Origin: a virus
IMG/VR virus record: IMGVR_UViG_3300005511_000874
Coordinates: 1 to 42,417 of that record
Length of the DNA: 42,417 bases
Reading direction: 5' to 3' (one strand)
This document shows, piece after piece, positions 32,540 to 40,601 of the stretch (positions are counted from its first letter, which is position 1; each line of letters opens with the position of its first letter). Below the pieces are notes generated by a model that was not told the DNA's origin, ran no database searches, and was given only the letters and a program-made list of their open reading frames with translations. The position numbers and the translations under genes are program-made.

Positions 32540-32815
32540 TCACTGGTCAGCACGCGTCCGCTGGCCACGATCGACAGCGCGTTCAATGGCGTCCAACTTG
32601 TCAAGCGCACGCTCCAAATTCAGCGCGTGGCTGCGGCGGTCGACGACGATCTGCACGGCACGCGCGAAGACGTAGGGAATGACGGCCAAGGCGACCGCGA
32701 TAGCGGCCCCCGCCGCCTCTTGGGGAGCGCTCTTGCTTCCGGCGAACGTCCCGAACAAGGTCACACCTCCAGCCACCGCGCCCAGGAGCGCAACGATGTT
32801 CAGAAACTGGACCAT
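32540..32815 (-). CDS. Small membrane protein of the immunity region
   Basis: A 91-aa protein with two membrane helices (about 4-24 and 37-55) and a cytoplasmic helical tail with heptad-like leucines (HALNLERALDKLDAIERAV). It is convergent with the repressor and lies in the immunity region, where superinfection-exclusion proteins are common. No family recognised. Confidence 0.6.
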   Translation of the reverse strand: MVQFLNIVALLGAVAGGVTLFGTFAGSKSAPQEAAGAAIAVALAVIPYVFARAVQIVVDRRSHALNLERALDKLDAIERAVDRGQRTRADQ

Positions 32816-32942
32816 GGGCGGTGTACCTCCGAAGTGTGCAGAAAGCGATCCTAGGGCTTCGCCGGTCCCGCGCGATCAGTACCAACCCATCCGTTTGGAG
32901 CTACCGCTCCCGCTCGCCTTGGGATAAAAGTCTGGCTTGAAT

Positions 32943-32981
32943 TTAACCCAAGGTTATTGACAAATATTAACCTTAGGATAA
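32943..32981. promoter_or_regulatory. Operator O2 at the rightward early promoter
   Basis: Two dyads of form TTAACC-N3-GGTTAA, each with one changed base: 32943-32957 (centre 32950) and 32967-32981 (centre 32974), again 24 bp apart. The -35 (32957-32962) lies between them at the same offsets as in O1. CCCAAGGTTA and TAACCTTAGG are 11 bp apart, as in O1. Confidence 0.75.
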
Positions 32982-32986
32982 ATACT
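32957..32986 (+). promoter_or_regulatory. Rightward early promoter (PL-like)
   Basis: A perfect TTGACA (32957-32962) is followed after 16 bp by TAAATA (32979-32984) or after 18 bp by AATACT (32981-32986) as the -10. Transcription should begin near 32992, giving a short leader before the gene at 33015. It is embedded in operator O2. Confidence 0.65.
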
Positions 32987-33014
32987 CGACCCCGTCACAA
33001 CGACGGAGGTCGAC

Positions 33015-33413
33015 ATGGTTCTTTCCTTCCCCGCCGCGAAAGCGGCACCCCAGCCACTCTGCTCGCTGCTCGCGAGCATGGTCGGCTTCCTCGAGGGCTT
33101 CGAGGACGATCCTGATCAATGCGAGGTGCCGCATCTCCTGCGCGACCTGCGTCACGCACAGGAAAGTGAGTTGGTGGCGCTACCAGCGCCGGCGCCCTGC
33201 TCCTTCCACTTCTCCGACGAGATCGACTTCGTCACGAATCGCAAGAAGGGGAAAGGCGGCTATTCGCTCCGCCGCCACGATCCGATCGGGGCGGACCAGA
33301 TCGGACGGTGGTGCTGGACCGCCACCCGCTACGACGACGAAGGCCGCGCCTGGCACACCAGCGGTATCGCCGTGATCGATGACTTCGGCAACCTGGTGGA
33401 AGTTCGGGCATGA
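33015..33413 (+). CDS. Unknown protein, first gene of the early operon
   Basis: A 132-aa protein starting MVLSFPAAKAAPQPLCSLLASM, with a beta-rich C-terminal half (RRHDPIGADQIGRWCWTATRYDDEGRAWHTSG split across strands). The ATG has GGAGG five bases upstream. A short hairpin (CCGTC/GACGG, 32992-33006) partly covers that site and could lower translation. No family recognised. The gene starts the ATGA-linked early operon. Confidence 0.68.
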   Translation: MVLSFPAAKAAPQPLCSLLASMVGFLEGFEDDPDQCEVPHLLRDLRHAQESELVALPAPAPCSFHFSDEIDFVTNRKKGKGGYSLRRHDPIGADQIGRWCWTATRYDDEGRAWHTSGIAVIDDFGNLVEVRA

Positions 33414-33616
33414 ACCGGCCGCAGCTCACGCCGCCTCGCGCCGATGGCCATAGCTACCTCTGGGGGCAGATCTTCTTCACTGAGCCGATCGGCCAGTGGA
33501 TCTGCGTGGCCGGGCACTCGTGCCGTTGGTCGATCGCACGCTCGGATGCCGGGGTGATGGGCCGTGTCCAGCGCCGTCGCGCCAGTCCTCAATCGCTCGC
33601 TCAGAGGTCCGCATGA
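33410..33616 (+). CDS. Unknown small early protein
   Basis: A 68-aa protein with an aromatic centre (SYLWGQIFFTEPIGQWICVAG). The start overlaps the preceding stop (ATGA) and its own stop overlaps the next start. The C-terminal third is basic and low in complexity. No family recognised; reality rests on the unbroken overlap chain. Confidence 0.5.
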   Translation: MNRPQLTPPRADGHSYLWGQIFFTEPIGQWICVAGHSCRWSIARSDAGVMGRVQRRRASPQSLAQRSA

Positions 33617-33756
33617 GCTGGCTAGAAGGCATTCTCGTCGCCGGCGCCATCCTCCTGCTGTACGGCGTCGCGAACGTGTTCGACGTGGCCGACAAGGTCA
33701 CCCACGGCACCGCGAGCGAGATGCTCTACACGGCCTGCAGGAGCGTGAAGCCATGA
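33613..33756 (+). CDS. Single-pass membrane peptide
   Basis: A 47-aa protein beginning MSWLEGILVAGAILLLYGVA, one membrane helix and then a short polar tail. Both ends overlap neighbouring genes by ATGA. Function unknown. Confidence 0.5.
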   Translation: MSWLEGILVAGAILLLYGVANVFDVADKVTHGTASEMLYTACRSVKP

Positions 33757-33935
33757 GGCGACACCTCGACCCGCTGCAGCTCGAGCAGCTGCGCGACGCG
33801 CGCAGTCCGGACCGCCCGCTCATCGAGCGTATCTCGGGCGTCGCCGTCAGCATCTGCCTGGCGCTGTTCATCGCGGCGGTTTGCATCGGCTATATCGCCT
33901 ATGCGCTCGGCCAGCTGCCAGGGCCCACGCCATGA
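33753..33935 (+). CDS. Single-pass membrane peptide
   Basis: A 60-aa protein with a polar N-terminal half (MRRHLDPLQLEQLRDARS) and one strong membrane helix (VAVSICLALFIAAVCIGYIAY, about 31-51). Translationally linked to both neighbours. Function unknown; exclusion or lysis-control roles are guesses. Confidence 0.52.
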   Translation: MRRHLDPLQLEQLRDARSPDRPLIERISGVAVSICLALFIAAVCIGYIAYALGQLPGPTP

Positions 33936-34297
33936 CCGCGGCGGATGTGCAGACGTCTGCACCGAGCGCCGCATTCGACCTGTTCGACACGGAAGGCGAG
34001 CCGCTCTACTTGGACCTCGTCGGCGTCCTGCTGCAGGACGCTCAGGTGCGCACGGCGCTCGTGGGCGAAGACCGGCACCCGGTGCCGGTGCTCTGGCTAG
34101 AGATCCGCCCCGTCCACGCGCTGGTCGGCAACGGCCGAACCATCCACGTCGAGCAGATCTACAGCGAGGCCAGTCGCAAACAGGCCGAGCGAAAAGCCGC
34201 ATCCCTCAAACGCGGCGCACGCGTCCGCATCACCACCTCCTTCCATGGCATGCGGACGATCCTCCCGGACGTCCAGGCCGTGGCCCTCATCGCTTAA
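33932..34297 (+). CDS. Unknown early protein, possibly OB-fold-like
   Basis: A 121-aa protein with alternating strands (YLDLVGVLLQ, PVPVLWLEIRPV, TIHVEQIY, ARVRITTSFHGM, AVALIA) around one helix (SEASRKQAERKAAS), a pattern that would suit an OB fold and so perhaps nucleic-acid binding; this is inference only. Codons 6-10 (VQTSA) are a perfect copy of the 16-bp palindrome (33947-33962). The start overlaps the preceding stop (ATGA). Confidence 0.6.
   Translation: MTAADVQTSAPSAAFDLFDTEGEPLYLDLVGVLLQDAQVRTALVGEDRHPVPVLWLEIRPVHALVGNGRTIHVEQIYSEASRKQAERKAASLKRGARVRITTSFHGMRTILPDVQAVALIA
33947..33962. repeat. Palindrome copy 5 (16/16)
   Basis: GTGCAGACGTCTGCAC, perfect, at codons 6-10 of the 121-aa early gene (encodes VQTSA). 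Confidence 0.85.
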
Positions 34298-34310
34298 TCG
34301 GAGCGCCAGC

Positions 34311-34655
34311 TTGACATCCGTCACCATCACATTCATCGACCTGGGCGACGACCAGGTCAGCGTCCGCACGGACGCGGTCCCTCCCGCGGTTGGCCGTCGC
34401 CTCACGCGCGCCGAAGCACTGGCCATGGAGTTCCTCGGGACCTCGTTCCGCCGTGGCGCTGAGGTGATCTACGACCGCCGCCAGATCCCCGCGATCTCCC
34501 TCGCGCTAGAGCTCAACGATCCCGAAGGTCTCGGACACGCCGCAACGCCGTGCATTCGCGCTCGCGCGCGCGACGTGGTGTCCAGCATCAGCACGCACGC
34601 GCCCGTCGCCGGTGTGGACATCGATCAGTTCCACCAGACGAGGCGGGCAACGTGA
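34311..34655 (+). CDS. Unknown early protein with TTG start
   Basis: A 114-aa protein (MTSVTITFIDLGDDQVSVRTD). The best start is TTG at 34311, seven bases after GGAG; the frame is open upstream but without a ribosome site. A strand-rich first third and a C-terminal segment like DVVSSISTHAPVAGVDIDQF. It ends in GTGA overlap with the next gene. No family recognised. Confidence 0.6.
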   Translation: MTSVTITFIDLGDDQVSVRTDAVPPAVGRRLTRAEALAMEFLGTSFRRGAEVIYDRRQIPAISLALELNDPEGLGHAATPCIRARARDVVSSISTHAPVAGVDIDQFHQTRRAT

Positions 34656-34957
34656 GCGCGGTCTACCTGCTTGCCAGCACCTTCGGCCTCGTGTTCGCCC
34701 TGAGCCTGCAGAGCAAACTGGTCAACAACGGCCATTACGTTGCAGCCTTCCTCAACAGCGCCGCCATCGGCGCCTGCAACCTGGTGCTTTTCAGGCTCGC
34801 CCCGGACGCCACCGGCCTCGAAATCGTCGGCTACCTAGCCGGCGGTCCCTTCGGGGTCATCGCGAGCATGTGGGTGTACCGCCGCATGCGGGCCGGCTCG
34901 ATGCTGCTGCACGACTTTCCGCTGATCGGTCGCATCTTCTCGGAGCGCCGGCTATGA
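34652..34957 (+). CDS. Multi-pass membrane protein
   Basis: A 101-aa protein with three hydrophobic segments (VYLLASTFGLVFALSL, AAFLNSAAIGACNLVLFRL and EIVGYLAGGPFGVIASMWVY) and a conserved-looking YLAGGPFG turn. It starts at GTG 34652, overlapping the previous stop. It looks like a family found in early regions of other phages, but I cannot name it. Confidence 0.65.
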   Translation: MSAVYLLASTFGLVFALSLQSKLVNNGHYVAAFLNSAAIGACNLVLFRLAPDATGLEIVGYLAGGPFGVIASMWVYRRMRAGSMLLHDFPLIGRIFSERRL

Positions 34958-35751
34958 GCGGCGGCATTGCCACACCCCGGAACATCGTGTCCCGCGGGAT
35001 CTACACCGGCGAGGATCTGCGGCGATCGTCGCCGCGACAGGGCGCCTACGACGCGTATGCGATCCCCAGTTTGATCGGCGGTCGACTGGTGACCCGCGAG
35101 CAGCAGCGCGAGGAGCTGCTCGCGCCACTCCCGCCGGCGCCGCCCATGCCTGCAGCCCGCGGCGCCTCACGCGTTGCCGAACCCGAGCCGGCACCGCTCG
35201 GCGAGCCGCCGGCGTCCCCTCCTCCGGCGCCCGAGCCTCTCCAGCCGCCGCCCGTGGTGACGTACGTCAATCGCGTGGCTGAGCGCACTGTTGCTCCTGC
35301 GGCCAAGCCCTACAGCGCCCGCGGAGGCAGCTTCCCGGATCTTGTGCTGACGCACCTTCGAGAGTACGGCGGGCATCTCTTTTTCAGCGAGGTCACGACG
35401 CGCTACGGCGTCCAGCCAACGTCCATCACCAGCATCTTCAAACCCGCCGTCTCACGGGGCGCGCTGATCCGCGTGCGAATCGGCAAGCGGATGGCGTTCG
35501 CGCTACCCGGCTACATCCCGCCCAGCCCGACCGATGGACGAAAAATTGTTATCGGCCCCGTCGACCGCGCGCTAACGGGCACCTCGCTCGACGCGCTCGC
35601 CGCCGAACTGCCCGTCGCATCCATGGCCCAGCTCAAGCGCGTGCTCGAAAGCACCGCACGCTTGCTGCTGCAAGCCGCCGAACTGATCCAGCTCGGCCGC
35701 CCCACCGACCTTCCCACCAATCTCGCCGGAGAAAAACATGCCCATGACTGA
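34954..35751 (+). CDS. DNA-binding-like protein with winged-helix region
   Basis: A 265-aa protein. The N-terminal part ends in a Pro/Ala-rich linker (about 50-90). Residues about 120-180 (FPDLVLTHLREYGGHLFFSEVTTRYG, then SITSIFKPAVSRGALIRVR) look like a winged helix-turn-helix. A helical C-terminus with leucine repeats (LAAELPVASMAQLKRVLESTARLLLQAAELIQLG split over two helices) may dimerise. It is just upstream of the ParB-like gene, overlapping it by 14 bp, and may work with it. Function is inferred. Confidence 0.62.
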   Translation: MSGGIATPRNIVSRGIYTGEDLRRSSPRQGAYDAYAIPSLIGGRLVTREQQREELLAPLPPAPPMPAARGASRVAEPEPAPLGEPPASPPPAPEPLQPPPVVTYVNRVAERTVAPAAKPYSARGGSFPDLVLTHLREYGGHLFFSEVTTRYGVQPTSITSIFKPAVSRGALIRVRIGKRMAFALPGYIPPSPTDGRKIVIGPVDRALTGTSLDALAAELPVASMAQLKRVLESTARLLLQAAELIQLGRPTDLPTNLAGEKHAHD

Positions 35752-38056
35752 ATTCGCTGCGGCGGATGGCGCAGCCATTGCCGACCCCACTGAAATGCAA
35801 GCGCTGCCGCTCGACACGCGCAGCTTCGCAGATCTGGATCTCGAGCTGATCGTGGAGCGCCGCTACCAGCCTCGCACGATCTTCGACGAGGGCGCGCTGC
35901 AGGAACTCGCGGACGACATCGCGCGGCGCGGCCTGCTGCAGCCGATCCTGGTGCGGCCGCTGCCGCCCAATCGCCTGCAGGACACATTCGAGAGCCGCCC
36001 AGCCGGCCAGCGGCTGCCCGAATTCGAGATCGTGGCAGGCGCTCGCCGCTTCCGAGCCAGTCGCCTCGCGGGAATGAAGTCGATTCCTGCGCTGATTCGG
36101 GCGTTGGATGACGTCCAGGCCGCCGAGGCCTGCCTCGTAGAGAACCTGCGGCGCGAAGACCTGACCGAGCTCGAGGAGGCCGAAGGCTACGCCGAACTGG
36201 TGGAAACCACCGGCGTGGCGAAAGAGGACATCGGCGCCCGAATCAACAAGAGCCGCAGCTACGTCTATGGGCGCATGAAGCTGCTGGACCTCACTGCGAC
36301 ACCACGCGAGGCCCTGCGCAAGGGCGAGATCGATGCGAGCCGCGCACTGCTGATCGCGCGCATTCCCAGCGAGAAGCTCCAGCTCGAAGCGTTGGAAGAG
36401 GCCACCGCCAAGGACCATCAGGGCTCGCCGCGGCTCAGCTATCGCGCCTTCCAGACATGGGTGCAGCAGAACGTCATGCTCAAGCTGGCCACGGCGATCT
36501 TTCCGATCGACGACGCCACCCTGGTCTCTCCAGCTGGCCCCTGCACCACGTGCATGAAGCGCACCGGCGCCGCGCCGGACGTTTTCACCGACGTTGACGG
36601 TCCAGACGTCTGCACGGATCCAACGTGCTTCCACGAGAAGGTATTCGCGCACACTGACCGAATCGCTGACGCAGCACGGGCTCGCGGCGTGGAGGTGATC
36701 GAGGGCAAAGAGGCGCTCGAGCTGAAGCCTCACCAGTACGCGAGCTGGCTCAGGGGCTACAACGACCTCACCAGTGAACTGCGGGCCGAACTGTCCACGC
36801 GCGATCTGGGCATGGTCAAGCTGTTCATCGACCCTCACACGCACGAGCCGCGCGAGATCATCCCCGCAGATCTGGCACAGAAGGCGAGGCACAAGGCAAG
36901 CGTCAAGGAACTCAAGAGGGATCCCGAGCTCGCCAAGAAGCACGCTCAGCAGCAGGCGAAGGATGAGGAGCGCGAGGCGAAGGAGGTCAAGCGCCAGTTG
37001 ACGCGCGACTACCAAGCCCGATGGCGCGAGGCCGCGGCAGACCAGCTCAAAGCGGGCATCCTCGCGGGGAACATTCAAGCGTTGAGTGCAAACCTGCTGC
37101 GGCAGGTCCTCATCGAGATGGCTTTCGGAAGCGGGCGATGCGAGCGCAGCGTCAGCAATGTGCTCGAGGTCGACCAGTACGACGAGGAGCTGCTGGCCTC
37201 GACCATCCGCTCACTCGATGACACGCAAGTGGGCTACACGCTACTGCTCGTTCTGCTCGACGGCGATCGGTCTCCCGTGTGGGACTACGTGGACGGTGAC
37301 CACGTCTTCAGCGACGCTGCACCATCGATCGAGGAGCTCGCACGCCTTCTGTCGTTCGACGTTCAGGCGGTGAAAGAGGACGTGCAGCAGCAGATCCGTG
37401 CCGAGCGCGCGGAAGTCGAGGCCTCCGGCGCGGAACTGGCTGCGCAGCCGGAGGGAAGTGCGAAGGGCAAAAAATCGAAGGCGCGGCCTGCGGCGCCCGC
37501 GAAGAAGCCGTCGAAGGAAGAGGTTCAAGCGAGCATCGCTACCGCGCTGCAGGAGCTCGATGCTGGGCCAGCCGGAGAGCCCGCCGACGAAGCTGGCGAC
37601 GCTGTCGATTCCCCAGCCGCCGACGCTGCGGCAGAGTCCCCTGCGGAGATCGGAATTTCCGACAGCGTCGAAGTCAACGACACGAAATACTCGCAGCACG
37701 GCAAGCGAGGCACCGTGACCAGGCTCGAGAGCAAGAACAAGGTGCGAGTCGCCTTCGATGACGAAGGCACTGTCGTCGTCTTGCCGGTGAGCGCCTTGAC
37801 GCTCGTTTCCAAAGCGCTCTGGCCGTGGCCCGGATCGGACGCGACACCCACGCCGGCGAGGCCCGAACTATCCGCTGGCCAGCGAGTGAAGGTCCGCGGG
37901 TCTCTCAGCGGGCATAACGCCGAGTACCACGGCAAGGAAGGGACCCTCAAGCGCCAGGTCGACGGCACCACGAAGTGGGTGGTGAACCTGGCCAAGCCGA
38001 AGAAGGCGCCCAAGCTGGTCGAGCTCGAGGCCGACGCGCTGGAGGTGCTGGCATGA
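35738..38056 (+). CDS. ParB-like DNA-binding protein
   Basis: A 772-aa ParB/RepB/Spo0J-family protein, far larger than chromosomal ParB. It has an N-terminal ParB domain with GARRFRA (101-107, the GERR-type nucleotide box) and ENLRREDL (135-142), a helix-turn-helix (TGVAKEDIGARINKSRSYV, 158-176), a zinc cluster (Cys269, Cys272, Cys292, Cys297), a coiled Lys/Glu segment (about 390-430), an Ala-rich linker, and two C-terminal KOW-like beta modules (about 645-690 and 705-770). No ParA partner is nearby. GGAG lies six bases before ATG 35738. It carries a 15/16 palindrome copy inside the cysteine cluster. It could bind phage DNA for segregation, replication or transcription. Confidence 0.85.
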   Translation: MPMTEFAAADGAAIADPTEMQALPLDTRSFADLDLELIVERRYQPRTIFDEGALQELADDIARRGLLQPILVRPLPPNRLQDTFESRPAGQRLPEFEIVAGARRFRASRLAGMKSIPALIRALDDVQAAEACLVENLRREDLTELEEAEGYAELVETTGVAKEDIGARINKSRSYVYGRMKLLDLTATPREALRKGEIDASRALLIARIPSEKLQLEALEEATAKDHQGSPRLSYRAFQTWVQQNVMLKLATAIFPIDDATLVSPAGPCTTCMKRTGAAPDVFTDVDGPDVCTDPTCFHEKVFAHTDRIADAARARGVEVIEGKEALELKPHQYASWLRGYNDLTSELRAELSTRDLGMVKLFIDPHTHEPREIIPADLAQKARHKASVKELKRDPELAKKHAQQQAKDEEREAKEVKRQLTRDYQARWREAAADQLKAGILAGNIQALSANLLRQVLIEMAFGSGRCERSVSNVLEVDQYDEELLASTIRSLDDTQVGYTLLLVLLDGDRSPVWDYVDGDHVFSDAAPSIEELARLLSFDVQAVKEDVQQQIRAERAEVEASGAELAAQPEGSAKGKKSKARPAAPAKKPSKEEVQASIATALQELDAGPAGEPADEAGDAVDSPAADAAAESPAEIGISDSVEVNDTKYSQHGKRGTVTRLESKNKVRVAFDDEGTVVVLPVSALTLVSKALWPWPGSDATPTPARPELSAGQRVKVRGSLSGHNAEYHGKEGTLKRQVDGTTKWVVNLAKPKKAPKLVELEADALEVLA
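36600..36615. repeat. Palindrome copy 6 (15/16)
   Basis: GTCCAGACGTCTGCAC, one mismatch, inside the ParB-like gene, encoding PDVCT of the zinc cluster in a third codon phase. Confidence 0.75.
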
Positions 38057-38646
38057 AGTCCCAAGTCTACTGGCACAACCCCGAAACGGGCTCGGTGTTG
38101 AGCGACGACACCGCGCGCTCCGACGGCATCGACACCAGCACGTGGACGAAGGTCGCGCTCCATCCCGTCGCCGCGGCGAACTGTACGCCCGAGCCGTGGC
38201 GCGGGGAAGCCGAGGCCATCGTAGATGCTGCCCAACGCTTGGCGCGCCGCGGCTTTTTCGCGCCGAGCACGTGCGCCGATTCAGAAACGGCCGCCGATAT
38301 GGCGCTGATGCGTTGCGCCCTCGCGCAGATCGCATGGCCTCGCATCACCCGACCAGGCGACATCACCTCACTGACCGATGACCTGATCGCAATCCTTGGC
38401 CGTCCGAACTTCACTTGCATTCGCTTAGCGCAGGCCCTGCGCTTGTGCGGTACCGAGATCAAGACGAAGGCGGAGCACGAGCAGGCGGCGGTGATCCACT
38501 TCCTGCTTATGCGGTATGTGAGCCACGGTAGCGACTGGGCGAAGCAAGCCGACGCCGACCTTCGCGAGATGCTCGACCAGGTCGACGCGAAGAACAAGGC
38601 GGCAGTGCAGTCCGCAGAAGCGAAGGGAGGCTGCCATGGAAAGTAG
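38053..38646 (+). CDS. Unknown early protein
   Basis: A 197-aa protein starting MKSQVYWHNPETGSVLSD in ATGA overlap with the ParB-like stop. The middle is helical (EAEAIVDAAQRLARRGFF, ETAADMALMRCALAQIAWP) and the C-terminus is Lys/Ala-rich. No family recognised; its coupling to the ParB-like gene suggests a shared job. Confidence 0.58.
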   Translation: MKSQVYWHNPETGSVLSDDTARSDGIDTSTWTKVALHPVAAANCTPEPWRGEAEAIVDAAQRLARRGFFAPSTCADSETAADMALMRCALAQIAWPRITRPGDITSLTDDLIAILGRPNFTCIRLAQALRLCGTEIKTKAEHEQAAVIHFLLMRYVSHGSDWAKQADADLREMLDQVDAKNKAAVQSAEAKGGCHGK

Positions 38647-39649
38647 GGCAATCGGCGCATTGCTGCTGGGCGTCGTCTGCTCCATGCTGGCCTATGGCTT
38701 CGGCTGCTTCATCGGCGCGCGCAAACAGCGCGACTTGTGGCGAGCGGAGATGAATAAGGCAGATCGCTATGCACGCGCTGTAGACGACCTGGACAGGTGG
38801 TGCGGTCATGCATCTCCACATGCCAAGCTCATCGCCCGCCATCTGACGGCGCACGGCGATGGCCTTGACTACAACGCCGGCACACCGAGCGCCGACGAGG
38901 CCTGTGGCATCAGCGGCCTGCGGATACAACTCCAGCGCCTCGATGCAACTGCCGCGGCCCCCGCTGCGGCTGGGGGCGCGATGGACCTTACACGCCAGGC
39001 CCTGGACGTCGCGTACAACGGCCTGAAGTGGTATCGGGACCGCTACCCCGAGGCGGTGGATGGGAGCGACGACGAGGCCGATGACCTGATCGAACGGGCC
39101 CTCGCACAGCCCGCACCTGTAGATGACGCGTGTCCGGGCCCGGTCACCCAGTCGTGGGTGCATGGCATCTCGATGATGCAGCAGAGCGTCCTGTTGGCGG
39201 CAATTCGCGGGCCCGACGGTCTCGCGAAGTATGGGGGCGGGGCGAAGATGCTGCTTCGGTGGTATCGACGGTGCGTGCTCCTGTCCGCAATGGACCGCCG
39301 CGTGCTGCGAGATCCGATCGAGCCAAACGGCGGATCGTTCACGGGCCCCTCGCTCGAAGGGGAGGATGACCAGGACCACTGGAGCGATCGCATGCAGGCG
39401 CACGTCAACGACTACCTGCGCCAGGTCGACGCCCTTCCGCATCACTACCAACTGCACTTCCTGCATGCGGTCGAAATCCTGGGCTACAAGCATCCGGACG
39501 CGGAGATCCGCCTCTTCTGGAATCGTCTGTACGTGCGCCTGGTGCATGACTTCCACCTATGGCCGGAAACCGAAGAGCAACTCGACAGCCGCCTCGGAGA
39601 CTCACGTAGGGGTTGGCTCAATCGCGCAGACCCCGCGACGGTGGAGTGA
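38636..39649 (+). CDS. Membrane-anchored early protein
   Basis: A 337-aa protein with an N-terminal membrane helix (AIGALLLGVVCSMLAYGFGCFIGA, about 5-28) and a large cytoplasmic part. Two blocks look conserved among phages: VLLAAIRGPDGLAKYG with WYRRCVLLSAMDRRVL (about 183-220) and HYQLHFLHAVEILGYKHPD (about 268-286). Family recalled only as an unnamed phage group. Its start overlaps the upstream gene by 11 bp. Confidence 0.65.
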   Translation: MESRAIGALLLGVVCSMLAYGFGCFIGARKQRDLWRAEMNKADRYARAVDDLDRWCGHASPHAKLIARHLTAHGDGLDYNAGTPSADEACGISGLRIQLQRLDATAAAPAAAGGAMDLTRQALDVAYNGLKWYRDRYPEAVDGSDDEADDLIERALAQPAPVDDACPGPVTQSWVHGISMMQQSVLLAAIRGPDGLAKYGGGAKMLLRWYRRCVLLSAMDRRVLRDPIEPNGGSFTGPSLEGEDDQDHWSDRMQAHVNDYLRQVDALPHHYQLHFLHAVEILGYKHPDAEIRLFWNRLYVRLVHDFHLWPETEEQLDSRLGDSRRGWLNRADPATVE

Positions 39650-39654
39650 TCGCC

Positions 39655-39882
39655 ATGTTGACCAAGCTCTTCCGTTCGTTCTGGTTCAAGCACCCTCTTG
39701 CCCGCTTCCAGTGGTATCGCCGCTGGTACGGCGGTCGGTGGGAGCGGCATTGGATCGATATTTGCGGCAGCTGCATGTGGCTCGACATGCATCCAGAGCG
39801 CTGCTGGCCGGCGTACCGCCAGCCGTGCTCATTCGGCACGCCGGAGATCGAGGACTACCCAATGCCGGAGGCATCTCGATGA
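39655..39882 (+). CDS. Small Cys/Trp-rich protein
   Basis: A 75-aa protein rich in aromatic and basic residues (FRSFWFKHP, RFQWYRRWYGGRWERHW), with CGSC in the middle and two later cysteines (about 55 and 62), so perhaps a zinc-binding peptide. ATG 39655 has weak ribosome-site support. It overlaps the next gene by ATGA. Confidence 0.5.
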   Translation: MLTKLFRSFWFKHPLARFQWYRRWYGGRWERHWIDICGSCMWLDMHPERCWPAYRQPCSFGTPEIEDYPMPEASR

Positions 39883-40295
39883 GCCGCACAGCAGTCCTTC
39901 TCACACCGACTGAGGTCGAGACGTCGCTCAAGCCCTTGCGCGCCGCCGCCAAGGCGCTGCGCATAGGCGTTGCTACCGAACTGGAGTGGGTAACCGTCGG
40001 CAACGCGATCGAAACGGCGGTCCGGCTCGAGCAGCGCGTGCTGCCGCGCGGCCTGGCCGAGCATCTGCAGAGCGCGCTCATCGCTCTGCAGGAGATCCGC
40101 CGGCGTGCGCTGGCCAGCGGCGCCTGGCTGCCGGTCGAGATCTACCTGCAGGAGATGGAGCAGGTCGACACGGCCGTGGAGCTGCACGAGTGGCAGCTGC
40201 TGCAGCTCAGCGCGGCCGAAGCTGGCCAGTACACGCCGAGGCCGGCTCACTTCAAGTCGACGGCCGTCGACCAGATTCAGGGAGAGCTCACATGA
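39879..40295 (+). CDS. Unknown helical early protein
   Basis: A 138-aa mainly helical protein (TPTEVETSLKPLRAAAKAL, AIETAVRLEQRVLPRGLAEHL, WLPVEIYLQEMEQVDTAV). Starts and ends in ATGA overlaps. No family recognised. Confidence 0.58.
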   Translation: MSRTAVLLTPTEVETSLKPLRAAAKALRIGVATELEWVTVGNAIETAVRLEQRVLPRGLAEHLQSALIALQEIRRRALASGAWLPVEIYLQEMEQVDTAVELHEWQLLQLSAAEAGQYTPRPAHFKSTAVDQIQGELT

Positions 40296-40552
40296 TCGGC
40301 GAACAGAAGACCGGCACGCTCGAGGGCGTGGTAATCAGCGCGGTCTCGCATGAAGGTCTACGCGCCACCGTCAATGGCAAGCCGGCGCGCCTCGCCATTG
40401 TCCTTGACGATGGGACCATCATCAGCGCCGGCGACGACGTGGCACGCGAGGCCGAAGCCGTGGCGGTGAACTGCTATCGAAACATGCTGCGGCTGAAAGG
40501 GCACCTCCGGGTCCTAAGCGTGCCGCTAGCGACGTCGCCCCCAAACGAATGA
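40292..40552 (+). CDS. Unknown small protein, last gene of the early operon
   Basis: An 86-aa protein with a beta-rich N-terminal part (TGTLEGVVISAVSHEGLRAT, ARLAIVLDDGTIISAG) and a short helix. It starts in ATGA overlap and is followed by the operon terminator. No family recognised. Confidence 0.55.
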   Translation: MIGEQKTGTLEGVVISAVSHEGLRATVNGKPARLAIVLDDGTIISAGDDVAREAEAVAVNCYRNMLRLKGHLRVLSVPLATSPPNE

Positions 40553-40580
40553 TCCCCCTTCCACGCCTAACCCTAACCAA

Positions 40581-40601
40581 GCCCGCTCAAGCGGGCTTTT
40601 T
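40581..40601 (+). terminator. Intrinsic terminator of the early operon
   Basis: GCCCGC-TCAA-GCGGGC (40581-40596) forms a strong stem followed by TTTTT (40597-40601). It lies 29 bp after the last early gene, in the correct orientation. Confidence 0.85.
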
